Below are positions 1 through 6,860 of a stretch of 14,535 nucleotides of DNA, in pieces. Made by a program: the position numbers and the translations under genes. The DNA is taken from positions 1 to 14,535 of the forward strand of contig JABABO010000404.1 of assembly GCA_014238195.1 (NCBI GenBank), in the 5' to 3' direction. Below the pieces are notes generated by a model, which had not been told where the DNA came from, did no database searches, and was given only the letters and a program-made list of their open reading frames with translations. Numbering within the stretch: the first letter of the stretch is position 1; each line of letters begins with the position of its first letter. This DNA comes from Kordiimonadaceae bacterium. GTDB taxonomy: Bacteria > Pseudomonadota > Alphaproteobacteria > Sphingomonadales > Kordiimonadaceae.

Positions 1-1
1 T

Positions 2-565
2 GATGCACGGACACTTACCGACCATCCACGTGGGCGCATGTTATTGCTGATTGCGCGTCTGAAAGACCAAGCTTTAAAAGGGGCGGCATTTACAAGTGAT
101 GTTGCTGCGCTGCGCGCTGAAACAAATGATGCGCGTTCAGCTTTTACGCCTGTGGACCAGCAGCGCATCGGCGCAGTTATCGCCCGCTTGGATACACCAG
201 CAACGACAGGTATTTGGACTTATAGCAGCCTTGTCAATAATTTTGGCACTGTCACACAAGATATATTAAACACAGAAGCACAGGCCAAGGGTTCGTGGCT
301 CAGTGGCTTATTTACAGTACGCCGTACAGATGCAACAGCTTTGGGCGTTGATGCCATAGTAAGGGATGCTGAGCTGGCTTTACTTGCCCGTGATGTTTTA
401 GGTAGTGTTCTGCATCTGGAAACATTACCAGAAACCAGCAAAGCTGTAGCCATGCCTTGGATTACCGCCGCGAAAAATCATGTGAGTGTTCTAGGTGATC
501 TTGATCAACTCACCAATATGATTGCCGCTCAGCCGCAAACAGAAAGTCAAGGTCAAGTCCAGTGA
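2..565 (+). CDS. Mitofilin-like inner-membrane protein, C-terminal part (5' end outside window)
   Basis: The reading frame is open from the left edge (first full codon at position 2) to a TGA at 563-565, so only the last 187 residues are present. They are helical, hydrophilic and slightly Ala-rich, and resemble the C-terminal region of the alphaproteobacterial mitofilin/Mic60-like family (COG4223 type). These proteins normally have an N-terminal membrane anchor and a coiled coil, both of which would lie upstream. The gene overlaps the GTG start of the next gene by four bases (GTGA), so the two are translationally coupled. In many alphaproteobacteria this gene sits between hemD and hemY, and the downstream hemY here fits that order. 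Known homologues help shape inner-membrane folds and contact the outer membrane. The family call rests on weak C-terminal similarity plus context, so the context carries most of the weight. Confidence 0.7.
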   Translation, partial: DARTLTDHPRGRMLLLIARLKDQALKGAAFTSDVAALRAETNDARSAFTPVDQQRIGAVIARLDTPATTGIWTYSSLVNNFGTVTQDILNTEAQAKGSWLSGLFTVRRTDATALGVDAIVRDAELALLARDVLGSVLHLETLPETSKAVAMPWITAAKNHVSVLGDLDQLTNMIAAQPQTESQGQVQ

Positions 566-1944
566 TCAGGTTATTTTTGATATTTTCGGTCTTGTTGCTG
601 GCAACGGCGGGCGCGGTTTGGATGGCAGACCATCGCGGGGTGGTTCAAATTGACTTTGAAGGCGTGCAAGTGACCACAAGTTTTGCGGCCATTATCTTGC
701 TGCTGGGTTTTACAGGTGTTTTGGCTGCGTTCCTAACGTGGTTTATTGGCTGGCTGCGTGCTGAAATGCCAATTGTTGGACATCGCAGAAACATTAAACG
801 TCAAAGCCGAGGCTTTGATCTGTTGAATAAGTCGCTTGTTGCATTATCGGCTGGGGATCCTAAATTGGCATCCCGCCTTATTGCCAGAGCAGAAGTGTTA
901 TTACCCCCTCAACCAATGGTGCATTTAATCGCAGCCGAAGCCGCAAGTCGCAGCGGTAATGATGGGGAAGCTCAGAAGCGCTATCACACCCTTGCCGCTA
1001 GTGATGACGGGCGATTAATTGGCCTGCGCGGTCAGCTTAACAAAGCACAGCAAAAAGGTCATGTACATGAAGCATTAAAGCTTGCGCGCGCGGCACTCGC
1101 GGAAAACAAAAACAGCCCGTGGGCTATGAAGGCCTGCTTTGCCCTTGAAGTTGCAGGGGGTCACTGGGTTGAAGCTTTATCCATTATGGACGGGCAAGTG
1201 AAAGCAGGCTTTGTGACACGCGTAGAAGCAGAACGTCATAAAGCGGCGTTGTATTTTGCAAAGGCAACCGAAGCCAGCTTGCGCGGTGCCAGCGACGTGG
1301 CCATTAAAGACTATCAGTTAGCCATAAAACATCGCCGTGATTTTGCCCCAGCCACTGCTGCGCTTGCTAAAGTCTATCACAGTCAAGGCAATAGTAAAAA
1401 AGCTGTCAAACTTATCAAGGACGGCTGGCAAGTCATGCCGCACCAAAGCCTGCGCCGCGCCTACCGCACGTTTGATGTCACTGAAAGCAAAGCTGGATGG
1501 TTGCAGCGGGTGCGCGGTCTTGTGGCAGGGAACCCTGACCACCTTGAAAGTCGTATGCTGCTTTTAGGTGCTCTGATGGATGCGGGGGAATACGCAGGCG
1601 CAGTGGGCATAATGGAACAGATTACCGCTGATCTCACTACTGCAGATCAAAAGCCTACTAAAAACCTTGCGGCGCTGAAACTGCGCCTTGCCCGTGAAGC
1701 AGGGGACGCCGTACCAGAGGGTTATGAAACCCAGTCCCTTGAAAATGATGTAATACATGCAGTGCCAGACCCAGCATGGCATTGCACTGATTGCGGCCAC
1801 AGCCCGACAGCTTGGGGCGTTTTATGTGAAGGCTGTGGCGGATTTGATACCTTTGAGTGGCGGAATAGCTATCAGCAGACACCAGTCTCGCAGACGGCTA
1901 AAACCCATAATGAGCGAAGCCCCATGATTTTATTATCTGATTAG
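562..1944 (+). CDS. hemY: HemY-like heme-locus membrane protein with TPR-like helices and C-terminal zinc ribbon
   Basis: The product is 460 residues. Two hydrophobic segments at the N-terminus (about 1-20 and 40-65) form the inner-membrane hairpin typical of proteobacterial HemY. A long run of paired helices resembling tetratricopeptide repeats follows (about 85-370), for example near AIKDYQLAIKHRRDFAPA. The C-terminus carries C408-x2-C411 and C422-x2-C425, a rubredoxin-like zinc ribbon similar in layout to that of LapB/YciM. Translation starts at GTG 562, overlapping the upstream stop, with a modest AAGG ribosome site at 549-552. Proteobacterial HemY is not the oxygen-dependent protoporphyrinogen oxidase of the same name in Bacillus. 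Its exact role in late heme synthesis is unsettled, and a scaffold role is usually proposed. The last 25 or so residues after the ribbon look disordered. Confidence 0.85.
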   Translation: MIRLFLIFSVLLLATAGAVWMADHRGVVQIDFEGVQVTTSFAAIILLLGFTGVLAAFLTWFIGWLRAEMPIVGHRRNIKRQSRGFDLLNKSLVALSAGDPKLASRLIARAEVLLPPQPMVHLIAAEAASRSGNDGEAQKRYHTLAASDDGRLIGLRGQLNKAQQKGHVHEALKLARAALAENKNSPWAMKACFALEVAGGHWVEALSIMDGQVKAGFVTRVEAERHKAALYFAKATEASLRGASDVAIKDYQLAIKHRRDFAPATAALAKVYHSQGNSKKAVKLIKDGWQVMPHQSLRRAYRTFDVTESKAGWLQRVRGLVAGNPDHLESRMLLLGALMDAGEYAGAVGIMEQITADLTTADQKPTKNLAALKLRLAREAGDAVPEGYETQSLENDVIHAVPDPAWHCTDCGHSPTAWGVLCEGCGGFDTFEWRNSYQQTPVSQTAKTHNERSPMILLSD

Positions 1945-2017
1945 GATGCTGCCGTGTAAAGGTTTTACCCTTTAAAACGCCAGTCTCCATTATATCCAGT
2001 CCCCAATATAAAAGGCG

Positions 2018-3580
2018 TCAGTCCAACGTCTGTGGATTGCGACCCATTTTGATCAGGCTGAAATTAAGGATTAAAACGACAAACAATCCAGGTAGCCCCC
2101 CTAAATTGGAGAGCATCCTTACGCCGTCAACCCCAGACCGTGAAACCATTACCCAAGCTGTTGTCCCCAAAAGTGCAATCCAAATGATACGGATTACTTT
2201 ACCAGTAAAAACGTCTGTATTGCTTGTCTCAGTGTCGTTTGATGCGCTTTCTTCTTCATGTTTTTCGCACAGGACTGCGATAGCTTCTGTGTTGCTGTCT
2301 GCCGCAGTTACATAGGATATAAACGTAAGAATAAGTAATAACGGTATGACAAACATGGCCCCAGGTAAAGTTGACATAGCCTCAAAGACCACAGATTCTG
2401 GCCCTTTTGTGTCAAGCGCTGTTTTCAATAGACCGCCTAAACTTTCGTTGGTTTCCATTGTAAAAACACCCAGCACGCTCATCCATACCATGGCAAATAG
2501 CGACGGGATGAAAAAATTAGTCATGATAAATTGACGCACTGTATACCCCCGTGCGATGCGCCCTAAAAACAAAGTTGTAACAGGCGCCCAAGCCAACCAA
2601 TTGGCCCAATAAAAAATCGTCCATGCTTTAGCCCATTCGGGATTATCAGCCACACCAATGGTGAGCGAGCGATCCGTAAATTCAAGCATATAGTTAATGC
2701 TGGCGCTGGCGCCTTGGCTGATGATTTCGCCTGTTGGACCCAAAATAAACAGATATGCCAACAACAATAAGAAAAACTTAAAATTTATATCAGACAGTAT
2801 GCGGATACCTTTCATTAACCCAGAAAGGGATGAAATCAATACGGTCACCATGATCATGGCGATTATGATGCTGAGCAAATGAGAACTATCCCCAAAGCCC
2901 AGATACGTGATGACCCCGCCCGATAATAAAAGCGCCCCAGAGCCGAGCGAGGCTGCCATACCAAGTATCAGGGCGAGCAAAATGCAAATATCCAAAAACC
3001 CAGTTACCACTTTTGGGGCTGGCTGGCCCAATAAAATTGTCACTGGCCCGCCAACAGATGATGGTAGCTTTTTGTTATGAATGGTAAGCGCAAAAGTTAT
3101 GCCGGCGACTGTATATATTGCATAGGGGCTGAACGCCCAGTGCATGAACATGGACGTCAGCGCGAACTCTTTTGCCTCAACGCTTGCTGGGATTATGTCC
3201 CGCCCCCCAGGGCTATAAATATGGAACATTGGTTCCGCAGAACCCCAAAACAGCAAGCCTGTTGCAATCGTTGTACAAATTGTAATCGCTGACCAATTCC
3301 AACGGCTCAACAAAGGTTTAGCATCTTTGCCACCAATGCGGACGCGCCCTAATTTGGAGGTGTAAGCCCAAATAACTGTAATAAAAAACAAACTGACCGA
3401 CACAGTGAAAGCATTGTAAAAAGTCTCCAGAATCCAAGTATTTATGCGGGATGCGGTGTCTAGCAGAATTTCTGGGGCTGTTAAACTAAGCCCTGCTGCT
3501 GTGATAAACACAGACATTGGTAATAGTAAAACAAGGGGACGGATATTGGTAAAATTTTTGAACATGCGTGTCCATAGCAT
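2018..3580 (-). CDS. BCCT family transporter (betaine/carnitine/choline type)
   Basis: The product is 520 residues with about twelve membrane segments, a member of the betaine/carnitine/choline transporter family in the inner membrane. Family marks include GLLFWGSAEP (108-117), the glycine-rich MAASLGSGAL region (208-217) and the aromatic segment WTIFYWANWLAWAP (320-333). Aligned from memory to BetP, the substrate-site aromatics correspond to W148, Y153 (Trp in BetP) and Y156 in one helix, and to W328 and W331 in another. N327 replaces a usual Trp. The protein ends soon after the last helix, so it lacks the long charged C-terminal osmosensing tail of BetP. Likely substrates are glycine betaine, related quaternary amines or DMSP, but the substrate cannot be fixed from sequence. 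The gene is divergent from the DinB operon and convergent with hemY across only 73 bases. The start is the ATG at 3580. Confidence 0.9.
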   Translation of the reverse strand: MLWTRMFKNFTNIRPLVLLLPMSVFITAAGLSLTAPEILLDTASRINTWILETFYNAFTVSVSLFFITVIWAYTSKLGRVRIGGKDAKPLLSRWNWSAITICTTIATGLLFWGSAEPMFHIYSPGGRDIIPASVEAKEFALTSMFMHWAFSPYAIYTVAGITFALTIHNKKLPSSVGGPVTILLGQPAPKVVTGFLDICILLALILGMAASLGSGALLLSGGVITYLGFGDSSHLLSIIIAMIMVTVLISSLSGLMKGIRILSDINFKFFLLLLAYLFILGPTGEIISQGASASINYMLEFTDRSLTIGVADNPEWAKAWTIFYWANWLAWAPVTTLFLGRIARGYTVRQFIMTNFFIPSLFAMVWMSVLGVFTMETNESLGGLLKTALDTKGPESVVFEAMSTLPGAMFVIPLLLILTFISYVTAADSNTEAIAVLCEKHEEESASNDTETSNTDVFTGKVIRIIWIALLGTTAWVMVSRSGVDGVRMLSNLGGLPGLFVVLILNFSLIKMGRNPQTLD

Positions 3581-3614
3581 AATCTGTTTAAATCTGTGAA
3601 CAATTATTTAAGAT

Positions 3615-3642
3615 GCCTTTATTGATCATTATATGATAAGGC
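3615..3642. promoter_or_regulatory. Dyad symmetry overlapping a candidate -10 box of the BCCT gene
   Basis: GCCTT (3615-3619) pairs with AAGGC (3638-3642), and inside it ATCAT (3625-3629) pairs with ATGAT (3633-3637) around a TAT centre. Only a five-base bulge interrupts the arrangement. On the minus strand, 3633-3628 reads TATAAT, a perfect -10 hexamer about 50 bases upstream of the BCCT start. No good -35 hexamer is visible at normal spacing. The layout fits an operator over a promoter that needs an activator or is repressed. This is inference from symmetry only. Confidence 0.35.
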
Positions 3643-3686
3643 ACCAACAGGAACGACACTTTTGTGTTTTGTGTTTTCAGCTAGGC

Positions 3687-3716
3687 TTGATTAAAATAAA
3701 CCAGCTGAATTATAGA
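3687..3716 (+). promoter_or_regulatory. Candidate sigma-70-type promoter for the DinB/TANGO2/ATP-grasp/GNAT operon
   Basis: TTGATT (3687-3692) and TATAGA (3711-3716) are separated by 18 bases, in the 195-base gap between the divergent BCCT and DinB genes and 59 bases before the DinB ATG. Each hexamer matches the consensus at four positions or more. A short tandem of TTTTGTG (3660-3677, about 2.6 copies) lies just upstream. No other promoter-like pair is evident between the genes of the operon, which are all overlapping. Confidence 0.35.
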
Positions 3717-3775
3717 GATACTCTTTATCATAGGTTGGTAAGTGACGTGTGTGATCAAAGTGTAACGGATTAAAA

Positions 3776-4294
3776 ATGACCCATAGTTTTTTAAAAACTC
3801 AATCTTTGTTAACCGATAATACAAATTTATTGACAGAGCTTGCTGCGTTTTTAACAGATCAGTGCGATGATGATTTATATGTAGCTGAGACGCCAATTAA
3901 CGCAATAGGGACCCATGTACGTCATATTTATGATCACTATTGTCTTTTTCTAACTGGCCTTGATACCCAAATAATAGATTATGATAATCGCAACCGTGAT
4001 ACCCAGGTCAGCGACTTGAAAGCTGTGGGCATTGACCGCCTTAATCGCACAGTAAAAACATTGCTTACGCTTGACGATTTGGACATGAACACCCCTTTGA
4101 CGATTTCTCTCAGTACACATAAAAAGAACCCTGCAGTGCCAACACTAAGTACAGTTGGTCGTGAACTTGCTTTTTGTCATAGTCATACCGTGCACCATAT
4201 GGCGTTCATTAAAGCGATCGCATCCGACAAAATTCACAATGTAGACCCAAGTTTTGCCAAAGCCCCTTCGACGTTAAAATTTGAGCGGGCTTGA
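3776..4294 (+). CDS. DinB/YfiT-like putative metal-dependent protein
   Basis: The product is 172 residues, the usual size of the DinB four-helix-bundle superfamily. That superfamily includes thiol-dependent transferases and the iron-binding N-terminal domains of EgtB/OvoA. Visible family marks are IGTHVRHIYDHY (44-55) and RELAFCHSHTVHHMAFI (129-145). Candidate metal ligands are H47, H50 or H54 in the first and H137 and H141 in the second. The start is ATG 3776, preceded by a weak GGA ribosome site. The stop TGA (4292-4294) overlaps the ATG of the next gene by one base (TGATG), implying translational coupling. It is the first gene of a four-gene operon. The reaction is unknown: known DinB relatives act on small thiols such as bacillithiol or mycothiol, but nothing in the sequence fixes the substrate. 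By eye the codons look more AT-rich than in the hem and kef genes. Confidence 0.82.
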   Translation: MTHSFLKTQSLLTDNTNLLTELAAFLTDQCDDDLYVAETPINAIGTHVRHIYDHYCLFLTGLDTQIIDYDNRNRDTQVSDLKAVGIDRLNRTVKTLLTLDDLDMNTPLTISLSTHKKNPAVPTLSTVGRELAFCHSHTVHHMAFIKAIASDKIHNVDPSFAKAPSTLKFERA

Positions 4295-4986
4295 TGTGTA
4301 GCCTCAGTTGGATACGCAGCGATAAAAGCGTGCAATTATTTTTTAACCGTGATGAATATTATAGCCGGGCAGCCGCTAGCCTACCCGTAATGTTGGAAAA
4401 TGGTCATGTGCAAGCCTTGATGCCTATTGATCCTGTTGGTGGCGGCAGTTGGATGTGTGTTAATAATCATGGTTTAGCGATTTTTTTGTTGAATAATTAT
4501 GAAATCTCAACACTAAACGATCAAAAGTATCGCAGCCGTGGATTACTTGTTAAAAGTCTAGGGCTTTCAGGAACATTGGAACAGGTCGTTCAAAATATCA
4601 AATCTGAGGATTTTCCCCAGTATGCACCCTTAACCTTGTGTGCGTTTGATTGTCATAAGGAATATATTTGGGGGTGGGACGGGGCTGTGCTGCGTAAGCA
4701 AAACCCCGATGGCTTTATAGCATCTAGCAGCCTGCGCCCAAAGGAAGTCATTGCTGAACGGAAGGCGCTTTTTGACGCTGCTAGATCAAACCCAGATCAA
4801 TTACGCAGGCTGCACACTTTGCATTCAGATGATCCCGAGGTTGGTTTCTGTGTCCACCGCGAAGGTGCGGGCACCCGTAATTATAGCGAGATTACCCTAA
4901 CAACCAAGCAGGTCACCCTAGATCATGCAGCTGGTGCGCCGTGTGAAACAGCCTTGCTGTCTTATCATTTGAAAAGGGTTGCTTGA
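4294..4986 (+). CDS. TANGO2/NRDE family protein (Ntn-hydrolase-like)
   Basis: The product is 230 residues and belongs to the TANGO2 (transport and Golgi organisation 2) family. The NRDE signature is at 18-21 within LFFNRDEYYSRAA, followed by DPVGGGSW (46-53) and N58-H59-G60. The C-terminal motif FCVHREGAGTRNYSEI is also typical. I chose ATG 4294 over the TTG one codon earlier because it gives the TGATG stop/start overlap and a protein beginning Met-Cys. After methionine removal Cys2 would be the N-terminal residue, as in Ntn hydrolases and conserved in TANGO2. Eukaryotic and bacterial homologues have been linked to heme movement and to acyl-lipid metabolism; the biochemical role is disputed. 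Here it lies between a DinB gene and an ATP-grasp gene in a coupled operon, which hints at processing of an amide, acyl or thioester intermediate. Function is inference; family membership is secure. Confidence 0.88.
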   Translation: MCSLSWIRSDKSVQLFFNRDEYYSRAAASLPVMLENGHVQALMPIDPVGGGSWMCVNNHGLAIFLLNNYEISTLNDQKYRSRGLLVKSLGLSGTLEQVVQNIKSEDFPQYAPLTLCAFDCHKEYIWGWDGAVLRKQNPDGFIASSSLRPKEVIAERKALFDAARSNPDQLRRLHTLHSDDPEVGFCVHREGAGTRNYSEITLTTKQVTLDHAAGAPCETALLSYHLKRVA

Positions 4987-6023
4987 TGAACAAATTGTCT
5001 TTGACAGAAGCCATCAAAATATCCTTTAGCCGTGCTATCAAATGGGAATATTGGCCGATCTGGATTTTTTATCTGCCCATTGGACTGTATGCGATAAGCC
5101 AATTTTTGATCGGTAAAGGCACTGCTTGCTTGATGGTTAACCCTGGCTTGCCCCTAGCTGGAATGATGGGGGATGATAAAGCTGGCCCCTTGCTGCGGCT
5201 TCAGAAAAAAGCGCCCGACCTTTGTGCGCCTACGCTTTTTATAAATGTGCAAATTGAGAAAAACCCGATTGATTCGCTAGAAAAATGGATGAAAGATAAT
5301 AATTTAAATTATCCAATAATTTTAAAACCTGATCATGGGTGCCGTGGCATGGGGGTTAAAAATATCAAAGATAGCCAGCAGGCTATAGCCTATTTTAAAA
5401 CGCACCCCGTTGCGACGCTGGCGCAAGGCTATATCGAAGGCCAAGAGTTTGGCATTTTTTATATGGTTGATCCTGAAAACCAAAAGCCGTTTATTTATTC
5501 ACTGGCTGAAAAGACTTTCCCCTATGTCTACGGCGACGGAAAGCGCAATTTGCGCACAATTTTACTATCGGACACACATGCAAAACATCTTGCGCGTTTT
5601 TTGTTGCAGGAGCATCAAAGCCGGCTATCAGACGTACTAGAAAAAGATCAGAAATTTAAGATTATTAATCTCGGTACCCACAGCAAAGGGTCCATATTTG
5701 TTAATGCTGGTCAGCATATCACGCCAGATCTAACAGCTGCGTGTCACCGTGCAGCGACTGCCGTAGGCGGGTTTAATTTTGGTCGTTATGACGTGCGGGC
5801 TGCAAGTGCCCAAGCCTTAGAGCGCGGTGACTTTAAAGTGTTAGAAGTGAACGGTCTAACCGCCGAGGCCGCGCATTTATACGCACCAAACACATCCCTA
5901 TTGACAGCGTGGAGGATTTTGCTGCAACAGTGGCAATATGCCTATAGGTTTGGTAAATATAACGAACGTATTTTGAACAAAAAAGTAGCTTTTAGTGATG
6001 TCTATCGTGCAATCAGGCCTTAG
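4986..6023 (+). CDS. ATP-grasp ligase with N-terminal membrane-associated segment
   Basis: The product is 345 residues from ATG 4986, which overlaps the upstream stop by one base (TGATG) and has AAAGGG at 4973-4978 seven bases before it. The TTG at 4983 is less likely. A hydrophobic, aromatic N-terminal stretch (WPIWIFYLPIGLYAISQFLIG, residues 23-43 with K44 after) probably anchors the protein to the membrane face. ATP-grasp features follow: the nucleotide lysine and glycine loop ILKPDHGCRGMGV (112-124), GQEFGIFYM (152-160), and the metal ligands D269, E287 and N289 in GRYDV and LEVNG. The fold joins a carboxylate, via an acyl phosphate, to an amine, thiol or hydroxyl. Similar membrane-anchored proteins are often annotated as D-Ala-D-Ala ligases, but the length and N-terminus do not fit Ddl, so I do not assign that activity. 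The substrate is unknown; the neighbouring N-acyltransferase suggests an amino-acid-like partner. Confidence 0.85.
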   Translation: MNKLSLTEAIKISFSRAIKWEYWPIWIFYLPIGLYAISQFLIGKGTACLMVNPGLPLAGMMGDDKAGPLLRLQKKAPDLCAPTLFINVQIEKNPIDSLEKWMKDNNLNYPIILKPDHGCRGMGVKNIKDSQQAIAYFKTHPVATLAQGYIEGQEFGIFYMVDPENQKPFIYSLAEKTFPYVYGDGKRNLRTILLSDTHAKHLARFLLQEHQSRLSDVLEKDQKFKIINLGTHSKGSIFVNAGQHITPDLTAACHRAATAVGGFNFGRYDVRAASAQALERGDFKVLEVNGLTAEAAHLYAPNTSLLTAWRILLQQWQYAYRFGKYNERILNKKVAFSDVYRAIRP

Positions 6024-6813
6024 CGAGCCACTGACATATAAAAATGCAGTAACGGGTTTTGATGACGTACCAAGCGGTGTGCCTTGCCTTTTAACTGTCG
6101 GACCTTATGAAGTACGTCTCGCTGAAACCCGTGCAGAATTAAATGCGACGGTAAAATTACGACAAGATGTTTTTTTTGGATACCGCGATGAAAATGACCG
6201 TCCTGGCCTTGAAAAACGCGATGAAACCGCACATCATTTGATCGTTATTGAAAAATTATCCGATGGTTGCCAGAAAATTGTTGGTAATTTGCGCTTAATT
6301 AACAGCCTGTATAAGGACTCTGCGGAAAATTTTTATAGCGATGAATATTATGATTATAGCGCTTTGTTAGATCGGTATGGCAGGGCAAATGAGCCACACA
6401 TAGAGTTAGGACGCTTTTGTATTGCCGAAGGGTTGCGCCACGGGAAAATACTCATGCTACTATGGAAATCAGCAACCCTATACTTAAAGCATTTTGACCC
6501 AAGTATGATGTTTGGTATAAGCAGTTTTTCAGGCACAGACTTATCCGTTCATCTCCCAGCCCTAACGATGTTACGCGAGACACGTCTGGTTGAAGATGGC
6601 TTTATGCCAACTGCTAAACTGGATGCTGCGTCCTTATATGATATTCCTGCTGCCAAGATTGAAGGCCAAGCCGAAGTGCCCACACTTGTTAAGGGATACC
6701 TAAAAATGGGCGCTAGGATCAGCGATACCTATTATATTGATCATCTGTATCAAACGATTTTTGTGTTTTTATATGTCACGAAACAAGGTTTTCTCGAATA
6801 TTTTGAGAAGTGA
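5998..6813 (+). CDS. OlsB-like GNAT N-acyltransferase (hemolysin/ornithine N-acyltransferase family)
   Basis: The product is 271 residues, resembling the OlsB-type GNAT family that moves 3-hydroxyacyl chains from acyl carrier protein to the amino group of ornithine or other amino acids. Marks include LRQDVFFGYRDENDRPG (54-70), HHLIVIE (79-85), VGNLRL (95-100), ELGRFCI (136-142), the helix and SFSGTDL segment (176-182), and the closing PTLVKGYLKMGARISD (228-243). The ATG at 5998 lies inside the ATP-grasp gene and overlaps it by 26 bases; no strong ribosome site is visible, so expression probably depends on coupling. A GTG at 5995 is an alternative start. No OlsA-like O-acyltransferase or PlsC domain is fused or adjacent, so a finished ornithine lipid is not implied. 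It could make an N-acyl amino acid, or acylate the product of the ATP-grasp ligase. It is the last gene of the operon and converges on the monooxygenase gene. Confidence 0.82.
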   Translation: MSIVQSGLSEPLTYKNAVTGFDDVPSGVPCLLTVGPYEVRLAETRAELNATVKLRQDVFFGYRDENDRPGLEKRDETAHHLIVIEKLSDGCQKIVGNLRLINSLYKDSAENFYSDEYYDYSALLDRYGRANEPHIELGRFCIAEGLRHGKILMLLWKSATLYLKHFDPSMMFGISSFSGTDLSVHLPALTMLRETRLVEDGFMPTAKLDAASLYDIPAAKIEGQAEVPTLVKGYLKMGARISDTYYIDHLYQTIFVFLYVTKQGFLEYFEK

Positions 6814-6860
6814 ATGAATGGCTCATGCTTGCCATCCTTTGACACGAAGGTTAGGGAATG

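Noticed and set aside
1957..1974. TAAAGG/CCTTTA hairpin after hemY as a terminator
   Set aside because: Only a six-base AT-rich stem with no T-tract on either strand; too weak to call between the convergent genes.
3681..3896. Minus-strand 71-codon frame over the DinB start
   Set aside because: Overlaps the promoter-like region and a supported gene; composition is not protein-like.
4986..6023. Annotation of the ATP-grasp protein as D-alanine-D-alanine ligase
   Set aside because: The fold matches, but the membrane-anchored N-terminus, length and gene context do not; the substrate is left open.
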